DNA from: Isoetes taiwanensis
Taxonomy: Eukaryota > Streptophyta > Lycopodiopsida > Isoetales > Isoetaceae
Reading direction: 5' to 3'
DNA: 64,000 nt
Assembly (NCBI GenBank): GCA_021234155.1
Contig: JAJEKV010000045.1
Location: 10,176,631-10,240,630, forward strand
Part shown: one piece after another, positions 14,401 through 27,000 of the stretch
How positions within the stretch are numbered: the stretch's first letter is position 1
Layout of the letters: every line of letters begins with the position of its first letter
Position numbers and translations under genes: made by a program
Notes under the pieces: generated by a model
Seen by the model: only the letters and a program-made list of their open reading frames with translations
Databases searched by the model: none
What the model was told of the DNA's origin: nothing

Positions 14401-16217
14401 GGCGCATACCAATTTCGCTGTTCTGCCAGTTTTGTCACCGATACTTGGAGTCGAGTTTGAGCGTAATGTCTGGCGGTCGTGTCTACCGCTGATCATGATT
14501 TACGTTTGTTTTTGGCTTGAGTTTCAATAAAAAAACAATGAACAGCAATTTTGCCTTCTCATATAATTCAAGAGGTCATGAATATCGGCATCTTCGTATA
14601 TGTCGCCGAATTGCGGCCTGATTGTCATCGTGCCGCCGTCGTAATCGATGCCTATTACCCGCTGAAAACCTTGGGGCGAGGTTTTCACCCCTGGTCAGGT
14701 CACGCCAGTTCCTTAGCGGTCTAGCCACTACAAAATAATAAAATACATCTTCGGGAAGGTTTTTGAAATTGCGCTGTGCATATGCTTCCTTCTGCTATTT
14801 CTTTTGCTCAATGCCGTATTTATTTGAAGGAGTGCCGCCACAAATACAGCCCTGGTCGCTCAATGGCACTGTCGCTGTGCTATGGCGTCGTATTTTTAGC
14901 GTACTTTTGGTGATCTATTTAAAGAAATATTAGTACTGGCGGCTAAATATAGTGCTTCGGTGCAGCGTTTTCATTTCATGCTATTCGTCTTTCATTACCC
15001 CAGCGCCAGCACCGACGCCGTTTTGAATGCGACTAGAAAGGCTGCAAAGATACGTTATCGCTTAGCCCATCTGGCCGACCGCAGTCGGGTGCCGAAGATG
15101 GCACCCCGAGTGTCGAAACGCCAGCGGGTTGGAGTTCTTCGTAATGCTGTTATGCCGAAAAGATAAGAAGCGAAATGCAGCTGGTGCCGCAGTTTGCAGC
15201 GACGAAGCAGGAAAAATTCATATTGAAGCGCCAGAACGCGATGAAAAGATGTGTATTAAAACCCTCAACGCTTTCCAGTTAACATGTTATCTAAAAGGTC
15301 GTGACAGTATTCAATGAGAAAATAGAAGACTGCTATTACCTGCTGCCGCATCAAAAACTTCTCTCACTGCTTTGTTTTACTTTGTGAATGAAGATCACGG
15401 GGAACAAGCGAAAAACCACGTTGTCGCGACAAAGAAAGTCGATGAAATAGTTGCCGACGTGGTTACAACGTGCTTGAGTGGCTGAACGACGTTATCTGTA
15501 CCCTGGCTTCGATTGGCTACGGCGTTTATATGTAATTTCGCAACAAACATGTCACAGCCATCGCCTCTTCGAGAGCTTGAAATGCCGATTTATTCATTTA
15601 CCAGCAAATAAGCGCTGCTCGCTGCCAGTCACCATCGTTTCGCTACGTAATGTCGACATTACCGTGAATGGCAGTATACGATATCAGTATCTTCAAAGAT
15701 AGTCCGCCACGTGTTCACCGCAGTTATGCTGCTTGTCGCGCAGTCAGCAACCAGCAGCTCAAAGCTTCTTTTCCGTTAGCAATACGGTGATGGGTTAATA
15801 TACACAAATCATTTCAAGCTCTGAGCTGGTGATACGACATGCATGCTTGTTGTGAGATTAGCTTTTATTTTTCTATGTGTTGCAACTTCCCATTATTTGT
15901 GTGTGTTGTTGGTTGCGATTGCCAGATGATTGTGCAGTACTGTTCGCGAAGCTTTGTGTCGCCGCGAGGTAACTACTTCTTTTTAGTTTGTGCTGTGAGC
16001 ATTGAATGTTTAGATGGTCAAATATTTCAAAGAGCGTTAGGGAGCCGCACCGAGCCAGAAAAGCATGCAGCCGTGGTATTTGGAGCCGTGTTGCCGCAGT
16101 TTCGAAAGATGCAGCAGTATGCCTATGGTTTCGACATGGTAAGCAAGCACAGCGCGACTGCTGATCCTCATTTCCGCAGGCTGCGCCGATCGGCCTCGTG
16201 CATTATTCTGACCAACA
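8366..16217 (-). other. Left arm, mirror of about 52.2-62.0 kb; no readable gene
   Basis: This block lies between two secure anchors and scales to 52,165-62,001 on the right. Scattered AT-rich words agree, but most of it is too damaged to align by eye. Open frames of up to about 100 codons occur on both strands without family signatures. I see no gene that could be annotated independently of the right arm. Confidence 0.75.
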
Positions 16218-16318
16218 AAAATGTCATATTATCATTTTATTGTTTTACCGCCGCCAGCTATCGCAGCTGCTGGCCCAAAACATGAAATATCTTTTACATA
16301 AGAACAATGTAAATGCCA
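16218..16318 (-). repeat. Anchor: mirror of 52,042-52,165
   Basis: The 25 bases at 16,289-16,313 are an exact reverse complement of 52,047-52,071. The neighbouring block around 16,218-16,245 (TGTCATATTATCATTT) matches the complement of 52,145-52,165. This is the longest perfect match I found away from the axis. Confidence 0.96.
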
Positions 16319-16925
16319 CATTCTCGCTACTGCGTTATATCAACGAATTGAAAAACGATAATCATGGTTCTGGCACCAGCGAAATCATCATTTGCTTCTC
16401 CTCGCCGATTGCGGTCCGTTCAACGTGCACGCATTGCTACATCCTTCCTTCGTAACCTTACCTGCCATTCTTCGCCAGACCGCGAATATCATGTTATGTA
16501 CATCTGAAATTGTTAGCCTGATTTGGCGCATAAAGTGCTTGGATAGGGATTGTTAAATCGGCTGCTGGCCCGAGCCAGTTGGCGTTCTTCGGAAATTTAT
16601 TAACTACGTGATTAAGCACCGCCGCACAAGCGCAGGTGTGCCAGCGGGCAGGCGATGGGCATTGAGATAGGCGGTAGCCGCTTAAATAGGCATTGCAACT
16701 CTTCATTGAGCTGCACAGCCAATGGCATTTTGGGATCTATAACAAAATACATCTTCAATAACGTTATTTCTCAGTGTTCAGTACAGCTTCGACATCCGAT
16801 AGAGCCATCATTCCTCGACCACACCTGCTGGCCATGGAAAGCCTCGACAAATTTTATAAATGGAACCACCCCCCTATAAATAGATATTTCTAAGGTGAGA
16901 TGATAGCCTGCCAACGATATCAAAT

Positions 16926-17340
16926 GCTCAGATCATCTTACCGATTGAGGATCCCTTGAGGTGTGATCCCTGAGGATTCGTGATCCCTGAGGACGCAGGA
17001 CCAGACGGATCCCGCCGTTAACCCGCGACAGCTAAAGGCCATCATACAGCTCAGAGGCTACTAGCAAGATTGGGCAGCCACAAGCCGCGCCACACCTTTC
17101 CTCCTCCATACCCGATCCTATTCTCCCACCCATTCACCACCCTAGCACAGCCACCCGATTTGAGGATAATCGAAAAGAAAAAGCCACACAAAAACTTCTC
17201 GCATTTTCCCTATAAGGTTCAATTTTGCGCTATCGCCAGCAGCGGGATCCCGCCCTCCCGATCACACGCCCTCCCCGTGGGATGCCGCCCTCCCGATCAC
17301 ACCTCCCGATCCTCAATCCAGGTAAGACGATCCGAAGCCT
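16926..17340 (-). mobile_element. Mirror copy of the GATCC-rich inverted-repeat element (right copy 50,836-51,268)
   Basis: It begins with GCTCAGATCATCTTACC and ends with GGTAAGACGATCCGAAGCC, the two ends of the element seen at 50,836-51,268 in the opposite orientation. Inside, GTGTGATCCCTGAGG-type units (16,951-17,010) and CCCTCCCGATCACAC-type units (17,254-17,316) face each other. The flanks match too: 16,850-16,905 pairs with 51,293-51,345, including the shared words AGATATTTCTAAGGTGAGATGAT and GGTTCCATTTATAAA in complement. Local fidelity here is much higher than in the surrounding left arm. Confidence 0.9.
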
Positions 17341-17360
17341 ATCGAACATATATAACATAA

Positions 17361-18285
17361 CATCCTTACTTTTCAACCAGCCAGTCACACGCGTGAATTT
17401 GCCGCAGCGTTATCAAACACCGTTTAAATACCGACCGTTTATCGTTTGATCCACGTCAACCGCCAACTCCAGCAATAGCCGGTTCCACTCGTTAAATGCC
17501 GCGCTGAAGATTTCGTCAAGTAAAGTCGGCGCAATTTTTTTAGGTTTTGTCCAAAGACGCATCAGCATCTGATCTTATTTAGTGAAGTTTTAGTCATCGA
17601 AGCACTGCATCACAGCAACAGATCGGCCATTCAACAAGGAGGTCGCCTTCTTCACAGCCACAACCGACAATTTACCTGTCGTTTACCACCGCCGCTGTGC
17701 CGAGTTTGTTTCATTTCATACCGTTTAGCCAGATGTGCTATATCATCGTAATTGCTTATGTATATGGTCTCAGCAACCTAATAAGAACATTTACCACACC
17801 GGGACAGCCAGTGCGATAAAGTGTTTGGCGGTCTGCTTCGGAGAAACAGAGTCGCGTTTTCTGAACTGAGTATTACATGCTGTCGGCACAGGTCGGCCGT
17901 AGCCCATGCATATTTTTTGATAGATAAGGGTGCCGGGTGCTTCCGTAGCGATGCGTGTTGTCAAAGCGTTTTCCGCTTATCTCCGTGCATGCACTGGAGC
18001 TCAAATGGCTGTCTCAAAGCATGCGTCGTTCTGCAAAGCTTTCACGCCAAGAAATATCATAGTTACATTAGCCGGCGTCTCCTGCGTTAAACCGCGAGGG
18101 TGCGTGAGCGTAAAGGTGAAAATATTTTAACTGTTTCTATTTTCATGTTATACGCCGCGTTACGCAGATGCCGGTCTGTTGTACGTATCGTTAGTCGGAT
18201 TCTAGCTCTTTAGATGCATATAGTTACCAGCATAAATGCAAATACGCTACGCTCATTCATAAGAGACGCTTCGCGACGCATACGC
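17361..18285 (-). other. Left arm, mirror of about 49.56-50.82 kb; no readable gene
   Basis: Lies between the reflected copies of the two small elements. Short open frames are present (for example 17,821-18,090) but read as noise. The right-arm partner region contains only unassigned sequence. Confidence 0.7.
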
Positions 18286-18913
18286 ATCATGGATAATGGG
18301 GCCTTCACGCCATGAAGACTTGTTTGCGTTTTTCCGCCAGCAAACAACTGCGAAATTAGTTTACCCGCAGGTAGAGCAGATGCAAGGTAGTTTTTTTGGG
18401 AAAACTACAAAATACCCCTAACTTCTTAAGTAAATTATTAAGATACCCCTAATCTCAAAAATTCACAAATTTCTTAAAATTGGGCCAAAATGCCCCTTGC
18501 CACAAACCTATACATTAGGGGCATTTCATGAATTTTCTTAAAAGTTAGGGGTATGTTGTGAATTTTGTAAAAAGTTAGGGGTATATTGTGTTTTCCATAA
18601 CTTCTAAAAATTCACAAAATGCCCTAAAAAATTACAAAATGCCCCTACAAACCTATACATTAGGGCATTTCATGAATTTTCTAAAAGTTTAGGCATGTTA
18701 TGAATTTTGCAAAAAGTTAGGGAAGTATATTTTTTCCTTTTTAGTAGTTTAGATAGTTTAACTATAGTCTTATTTATGCCGTGCTGACATAGACAGCTTA
18801 AACGCTATATAGAAGTCATGCAGATGGTTGACACTAATGTATCTAAAGAATGCTAGATTCATAGACTGTTGTTGCCATCAGTGCCTCCCATTACATGCCT
18901 ATTCATAGACAAG
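18286..18913 (-). repeat. Anchor: mirror of 48,852-49,556, including the ACCCCTAACTTTT element
   Basis: CATCATGGATAATGGGGC at 18,286-18,303 is the exact reverse complement of 49,539-49,556. The element at 18,386-18,745 mirrors 49,086-49,434. ACATGCCTATTCATAGACAAG at the far end matches the complement of 48,852-48,872. Inside the element the repeated motif ACCCCTAACTTTT and its complement AAAAGTTAGGGGTAT are clearer here than in the right arm, so the left copy helps to read the consensus. Confidence 0.93.
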
Positions 18914-21900
18914 ATCGTGGATGATGCTTGCGCCGCTACCGCCGCAGCAACAACAATTGTTTACCTTCTTTTCACTGGTACCGTGCTATGCTATATGGTT
19001 ATGATGTTTCGTTTCTATTTTCGGCATCATACCACTTTATTAAGTTTCGTGTAGTGAAACTCTTCATCAATGCACTTTCTTTTAAAGCATAACCATATTC
19101 TTCGTATCGTGTTTAAACTTCGTTATCTACTGACGTCTCATATCAGCCTGTCATATCAATGTAACTCATAAAAATTGCAGATGCAATTCTTACCAAATAG
19201 TACTTCTTCCTCATACTCGATGCTGAGCTGTTTCGTCTTGCGAATGCGCATTTGCATTGTCATTCTTTCGCTGGCGTTTCAGCCTTCATTCAGCGCAAGT
19301 CGATGCATGTTCATTTCATTATGCTGTATTTACCAAACATGCTGGTCATTCTGGTTTTATGGCTGGTTTTCCACGCGATCATTATTGCTGAGCCAGTTAC
19401 GCCTGCTATGATGATGTCATGCGGTATTGAGCAGCAGAACACGTTTACGTCACTGGCTGACCGAGTTGGCGGGTTCGCATGAAGATATGCATATGTGCCG
19501 CTACCCGTATCATAGATCAAATGCCCGTTATGTACTCAGGGCGTTATGTTTGTACCCGCACGTATCGCCTTGTCGGCTGCTGCCTCGTTGCGTTGCAGTT
19601 TCAAAGAGCGCCAGCGTGCTGGCTCAAATACTGTAACGTTTGTTTGAAATATTTAATTTGCGTTAATCTTCTTACTACGTTTATCGTCGCCATAAAGCTT
19701 GCCAGTGCCGTCATTACCATGGCTTTCATTGTGTGCCAGTTGCAAAATTTTCTTGCTGGGCCGCATCGCTGTGTTTACCTGTTTACGCGCGTGGTGAATA
19801 CGCATACCGTTACGTTATTTGACACTTCGTCATTGTTATAAACCTCTCTTGGCGTTTATTGAGAGACTGTTTTCCTTTATCATAGAAACGATAGTGTGTT
19901 CCGTCACTATTTGTATTGCCTCGCGGGACTCATTTATCGGCCGCATTTGGCTCATGCTCGTTCTGGTATTTCCGTTCATCAGTTTCAGCGTTTAACATCG
20001 GCGCAAGCTTCATTGCGTGAATTTGGCCAATAAAGGCGCATTACTATCATTTGGCGCCGATAAAGCATAAAATATCACGCCAGCTATGGGGATGAATTAT
20101 CGGGCATTGCCGCACGGTATTCCTTTTTGAAGAGTAATCAATAATATTTGCAGTGTTTCAGCCAAAAGCTGCGAAGTATCAACGCAGGGCTTGTAAAAGC
20201 AGTGTCATCGCTTCATTCTGGCATGAAGGTCACGCCGTTCAGTGCAAGCGCATTGATGACAGAGAGTCATGTTGACATAATATGAAATGCCCCAGATTGC
20301 TTTTGGCATAAATGCCTTCGCGTGCCCTGGGTCGCCGCATGGGGCCTCTGTTAATATTAACATTTAAATTGCTAAATGGCTACATTTTGATTGCGCCATG
20401 TTATTTATTAACATGGGTCTTAAATTGTTGTGGCCGCCGCATTGAAAGCGTTATGTTGCTTGCCCCGTCATAATGCTAAAAGCTTTCACAAAAACAAAAT
20501 ACCGCTAATGTCACTACAATCTTCTAACACCGTTAACGTCGCTTGGCTCAGTTATAAATGTCTTCATCGCGCGGCTTTATGACTGCCGGCCGTTCCAGGT
20601 TACATCAATGCTTGGAGAATACGGGGCCTTTCCTATAATGTCGCTGTAATTCGGGAGACAGAGTGTGATGTTGTCGCCCTCTTTCCTCCTCTGGTTTATT
20701 TTGCTTGATCTGTGCGTCATGGCGATCTTCATCCTATCCGCCGCTACCTTACCGGACCGCGATGCAAAGAGACGAACATGGCATGATGACATTGACATCT
20801 ATCGTTATCGTTAGATATTTGTTGATAATATCAGAGGTCAACAAAGTGGTGCTAACGCATTCCAGCCAGTTACCTTCAGGCTGTGCCGCGGCCTGGCGGC
20901 AGATATTTGCGGAGTGCATGCCATGCATACGTCAATTTCATGCTCAGTCGCAGTCATCAATCGGTCAACAAATACCAATAACATGCCGTAAATACGAATC
21001 AAAGGTAATCATTTTCCTCAGCAACAAATTTTGCAGTGTTCTGCTTAAACATTCAATATAGAATGCCATTCTCGCACTACCAGTGCCGACAGCGTCATCG
21101 GTTACGCCGTGCCATTCCGGCATGCGCCTATCAGCGCAGCCTCATAGGCGGCGGCGAGATTCGACCGATGTTCTGCCAGCTGGTCGATACAGCCGCCCGT
21201 CCCCCAAATAGGTAACCAACACCGCCTCCGACTGACGGCAAGTTAGATTCCGGCATGACCAGAGGGCTGTTATACCTTAACCCGTATTACGTGCGTATGG
21301 TTATTTACCAGAATCGCAGTCTTGTGCGTTATTTATTGTCGGTGAGTGTTTTGAAGTGTTTTAGACAATTTATTATTGGTTTTGGAGTGAAATATACTGA
21401 AGACTCATATGTAGTATAACACGCTATTGCATGTGAAGTAGTTTAAACAGTCAGTTTGAAGTAACCGGCGGAAATACAAAACACATGTAACCATAATATC
21501 GTTGGCGAAAAGTTCGCATCTGTTTATCTTCGTCCTTTCACACCGTCATTCATGCGATCAACTTCACGCTCTTTCCTTCGACTGGAGATTTCGACAAATT
21601 TGCCGCCGATCTTCGGCGATAATGTTACCGCCAATACGCCAGCGCGACAAGTACCGTCGATACCGTTGCACCACAAAGAACGCTCTTCTCATTCTTCCTT
21701 ATTGCCGCATTCTTCATCATGTTTTAACATACCGTTGTGTTTAAAGACGGTGATGCATTTATATACCATTGCCATTGTTCAACCCATAGCAATGACGGCA
21801 GGCCGCGCATGCTGGCTGCTGGTATCCTCGCTCATTGCGTTCACGTTGGCATTTGCCGTCGGCAAAAATTGCCGCGATGCCGCCGCATAGTCGCATGAAA

Positions 21901-23967
21901 GGTATATGCCGAAATTCCCAATAGTTATGTAAAATCATATAGCCAGGAGCCATCATTTTTGGTTTTATATTGCAAAATCGCCGATTTTTCGCTTTTGCTG
22001 TTAGGCATGTTGAGCCCACAGTCGATTGCGACTTCAGATTGCTTTAGCCTTTGGCACAGAGTTGTCACGGGCCCACATTATCGGCTCCACCGCATGTTTT
22101 GCCATTTTCTTAATGAACAGTCGCCTCGACAATATCATTATCCTGAAACTTTCATTACGATTTGCTTTTGAAGTTTGATTTGGGAAGGCTGGTGAATCGC
22201 TTAGAGTCAGCATATTTTTTCATAGTTTCGCTGGTTGGCGTACCATGCTAATTTATTGCCTGTGCCATTGCTTACGCGAGTGCTTAAATAATGCCTGCTT
22301 GCAATCATGCTGGCGTTTTGTACTGTACTGCCGCCGCTATGCTTTAGACTGGCCGCCGACGCATGTGATTCACTTCTCTGAGCCATTGGCGGTTATTGAC
22401 ACGCAGCTGATGTTCTGCTGCGTAAAAGTCACGCTGACTTCTAACAGCGCAGTTCAACATGCGCCATAGACTACTGTGTATGCTTCGAATCTCAAAATTT
22501 CGGCCGTCATAAAAGCGACGCCTCGTTTCTTCCATTATATCCATCGCTTATCTTTTGCCAACATAAACACTGCTGTTATTGCCGGTAGTGCCGTCACACG
22601 CCGTATTTCCCTCGCAAGAAGGCACAAAACATGCTGTGACAATGAAAAAATACATGTTAACGCGCACCCGCCAAGAAAATTACCAACAGTAATACGGAAG
22701 CCGTAGCTTGCATGCGAAAATGTTCATCTTCGCTATGCCGTTATGCCGGCACAATGGTGCGCGATGAGCGAGTGCCAGCACATAGATGAAGGGTCTGGTG
22801 GCTTTCGGAATATCACCGCTAGCCCCAAATGCATCTGAAAGGTTCTACCGGCCGCGAAATACTGCGCACAGAAATGCCATTGCGAAAAGCAAGCACGATT
22901 GTTTGCTGGCGAGCGCTGATTGCCGTTAGGCTTCCAATTTCTTTGTTGCCGGTTATCCGTCAGCATTCGTAGTTTGCAAAACCCATTTTAATAAAAATGG
23001 ATAAACGGCACCTGATTTGGGGTCAAAGAAAGCCGCGAGGTATATGTTTGCCGCAGCGTATCACGGAAAGTAAAGTTACCGCCTCTGTTCGCAGCCACTG
23101 GCTACCTTCGCAGCGTTTCGCATCTTACTGGCTACTTAAATGGGTGCTTGCTGGTTTCAGCCATTTGGTTGGCTACAACATTTGGCTACTTCTGGGAGCA
23201 GGGACTGAGTAGTCTTTGAAGTGATAATCGATGCACAGTTGCCATTTATCGACAACGTTAAAGTGAGAATGTTATTTTTCGTTCGCAAAAGCAATATCGT
23301 ATTTGCCGGTCATAATGTCGGCAGCCGAAAGTTCGCAAAATTTTGTTATTTATGCCTCGAAGCCTTTTGGCTCTATCATTTGCTAACGTTATTTTTTCAA
23401 AGAAGAATGCTGCAGTTCGCAGTGCTTAACACGTTACCGGACAGCGACAGCCGGGAGTTCAGTATGGGGGTGTCTCATACGCCGCGACTTACCGGCAGTT
23501 TTTTCAAATCGTTAGGCGGTAAAAGCAAAGTTATTTCACGCCTCCCATGCTTAGCCCGCCGCCGCTGCAATACGCCGCCATACCTCCGCAGTCCGCCATT
23601 TTCCCGACATACCATCCCTTTTTTTTCCAATTTTCTCAATGAACTTAGCAGTTTTATCGCTTTTTGCCGCCCCATCAATGCCAGCTCGCCGTATTAGCGA
23701 CATCGGGTTGTCTACCCCTGGTTATTTCGCCCACAAAATAATCTCTGCCTGGTCATCTTCCCTCATCGCTTTTTACATGCCTCTTATGCCCGCCATAGCC
23801 TGCCACCGCATTTTTATCATAAAAACAAAATTTTCTTTCCCACAGTCGTTTTACTTCCAAAATATGTGGCTCATATCAGATGTTAATAAAATTTCAGTGC
23901 TGGGATTCACCGAGTTTCAGCCTTTAAGCGCCCACATGCTCCCAGTTCAGTACGACGCAGTGTCACT
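18914..23967 (-). other. Left arm, mirror of about 42.4-48.85 kb; no readable gene
   Basis: The position between two anchors fixes its partner on the right. The sequence is heavily scrambled and shows no recognisable domain in any frame. Nothing further can be supported. Confidence 0.7.
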
Positions 23968-24020
23968 AGCCTATCTGTTCAACGGTCTGTTCATTCATTC
24001 ATTCATCCGTTCACCACCGC
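23968..24020 (-). repeat. Mirror of the GGAT/GATA microsatellite
   Basis: CTATCTGTTC followed by TTCATTCATTCATTCATCCG is a garbled reading of the complement of the GATA and GGAT runs at 42,317-42,404. It sits exactly where the 0.785 scaling predicts (8.06 kb against 10.31 kb from the axis). The array is shortened from about 88 to about 40 bases. Confidence 0.8.
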
Positions 24021-27000
24021 CACACGCAAAAGTGTTCACGCCACGCCTGGCTGTTCGGTCATTCATTGTTGCCAGTCCTATCATAACAACAGCCGCTAAA
24101 TCCTCATTTACGTACAACATCTGTGCCAGCCAATAACAATATGTTTTCATTTGCAAGAATAATGTTATTTTAACTTATCATTCTTTAAAATGACAGAACT
24201 GTTTTGTGCGAAAGCACAAATTCGCGGCATTGCCCAGGGCCACGGCAGCAGCTCACGTCTTTAATTTGTGCTCACGCCAATTGGCGATTGCGCCCGTGCC
24301 AATGTTAACGATTTTCAGGCTAAAGAGTCGCAATAATGCCAGGCCGTTAGGTGTGTTGTACAAATTTCAGCAATGGCCGAAAACGGCTGGCGAAGATTCT
24401 GCTGGTCGCGAATATGTTATCACAGTAAATCTATTGGCAATGCACTTCGCACGTCAACCCAAAATGGTCGCGTGATACTCGCAGTGAAAAGCCTGTGTGT
24501 TGTGCACCATTAGCGGGGTCCTTTCAGTGTTTTGCCAGGGCGATGGCCTTCCCCATCAATGGGAACGCCGGCTATCGGTGTCGCCGACTTCCTCTTTCAT
24601 GCGCAGCTTTACCAGCGATGTTCACCAACAGCTATTGAAACATGCCGTATCAATGCCGGTTGCCAGCCGATACGCAAATTGTGTTCACCGCCGCCATCGC
24701 GAAGACGGGCCTGGCCCTCCCACAAATGAATTGAGTCGCGGCGTGGAAAAGAAGCGTTCCATCCGTCATCTGCTGGACCAAACGGCAGTTACGAAGTCAT
24801 CACCACTACGGTTGTGCCGTCATCTCAGTGCCGTGTCATGAATTTGATGCATTTGTCTACCAAAGTCCGCTGAAAATCTTAGCACACCTCACTTCGCCTC
24901 ATATCACCATTACGGGAGTGCTTGCCGAACGTATATGCTCGGTACGCCCGCACTATGCAGTTGCGATATTATGTTGCACGCATCTTTACCACATACAGCA
25001 GTACCGCCATGTTCATTCCCCATTACATGCCAACAAAAATAGCACCCGCTAGCTAACATTTGGCGAATGAATTTCAAAACTTCTCCGTCATTCCACAAAA
25101 TAAGAATATGTGTTTTAATCTCTAGTTCTAAAGCATTTATTTTATCGGTCATGGGAATCGGTTTTAGCTCAGCGCTTCATTTTCACTGCTGGCCCCAGGC
25201 GACTGCGTTAATTGCCGTGCTTACGGTCATAGCGGGTTCGTTTCGTATTTTGCGGGCGCGGGAAGGTAGAGATTGCTCTTCGTAAGAAGTTCCGATAGTG
25301 CCGATGGGCGCATCTCTTTTGGTTCTTTCGCACCCTGGCGTCGGGTGTAAAAGCGTTCTTGCGGTGATGTTGCGTTGAAATGCCCGGCTGCGGGTTGCAA
25401 ACAGTCAGTTTGCAGATTTTGTCGCTAGTTATTAACTACGGTTCATTTCTACCGCGCATTTTACGCCTGGTGTGCTTAGAAAGCCGTTCAAAGAAAGGCT
25501 CCAGGTGTTTATCGCGATTGATGTGGTTCCTAAGTACACGCGCAACATATAACCCTGGTTCTGTCAATTATTTTTTTCATTATTTACGCGAAATTGTAAT
25601 GGTCTTACAAAATTTTCGTCGCTACGCCGCTGTCAGAGTACAAGGCACAAATAGACAGCTGGCTGGCGACCTGCGTACAGTAGCAGTATCTGTACCAGTG
25701 TTTAAAGAGAATGTTTTCTGGTCAACAGCCCAATCTCTGTGCTGGGTATGCCTTCTTTTCGGTTACTCACGCACTGCTGAATCATGCTTAAATTCCAATA
25801 AATAGTGTCGGGGAGATGGGATATAAAATCGTTAACACAAAGAAATCTCCATGCCCCAAAGGCGTTGTATCGCCATCTGCCGCTAATTACTGCTGGCTGA
25901 GAGTCATGATGTATAATGGTTGTATTATTGAGAATTGCAAATTCGCTCCAGATGTTCAAAACTTCTTCATAGTCATTCTGGTGTCGGCTGATGTTAAGCA
26001 GTTTGGGAACTTTAAGTGCCTTGGCCGCCGCCGAGCAAATTTTTTGTAAAAGAAATCATACTACGGAAGCAGCAAGTTTTGCATTTAAGCAGTTATATTT
26101 ATAAGTCGATAGTTTTCATTCTTTCATAATACATCTTCGCTGGCGAATGCCACGCGTTGGTGATTTTGGAAAGAATGGTAGTTAATGCCACTACTGACGG
26201 AAACATGTCTTCAATGCCATTGAATTGTTCCACGAACAGCCTAATAAACATTTGCAGGTTCGGTCACGGTTTCGGTTCCGTTTCGGTCAATTTTCTAACG
26301 GCTTCATGACCGTCGGGCGTCAGCGCACAGCTACAACATAATTTTACCCATTCATAACCTGAAATGACGCATCACTTTCACATCTGGTCAACATTTGCCG
26401 CTGGGATGCATTATTGTTTCGGGGCGTTCCGCCAGCTTGCATCATTGGGATCATGCACTATTGCAGTCCGCACCGCCTAATAAGATAAACAACAAAACAT
26501 GCCGACCGAGCTTGCAAGGAGGCAGCATTTAAAACACAGTTCAATGGCTATCGTTTATAACATAAGTACAAACGTTTACCGCAGGACAGACGTAACAAAG
26601 AAATACATTAATAAATCCAGCGTCGGGCAACAAAGTCCCCAAACAACATCGTCAGCGAGCGCTTCCATCGCCAGCGACACCGTCGGTTTCAACAGTTAGC
26701 TCAACAAGCGTTTTCCGCGAAAATTGTTTCACGCCACATTTTCGCACAAATCGCGGGTCGTGCCGCTCATTTAAATTTGAAGAAGGATAAACATATCCTG
26801 GGGCCAGACACGTATGCTATTTATATAGTTTCAAATTCTTTCACAGTACGTAGCCTTCGTGCGCTGAATTTAGTCGCCACACCCGGTCAGTTCTCCACGC
26901 TCATGGTTCGGTGGAGTGTCGATCTTCAATAACGCAAGTAGATGTTATAGTGCATGGCGTTACGCGCATATAGGCAGTGTTGTTCAGCGTTACGCTGCTT

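Noticed and set aside
18386-18745. CRISPR-like array (regular TTAGGGGCATTT repeats)
   Set aside because: Repeats occur in both orientations, spacing is irregular, there are no unique spacers, and the same element is on the other arm as a MITE-like unit in plant DNA.
23221-24136. Adjacent 158- and 165-codon frames suggesting a bacterial-like operon
   Set aside because: The second frame runs through the garbled image of the GGAT/GATA microsatellite at 23,968-24,020, so it cannot be a real protein. No family signature in either.
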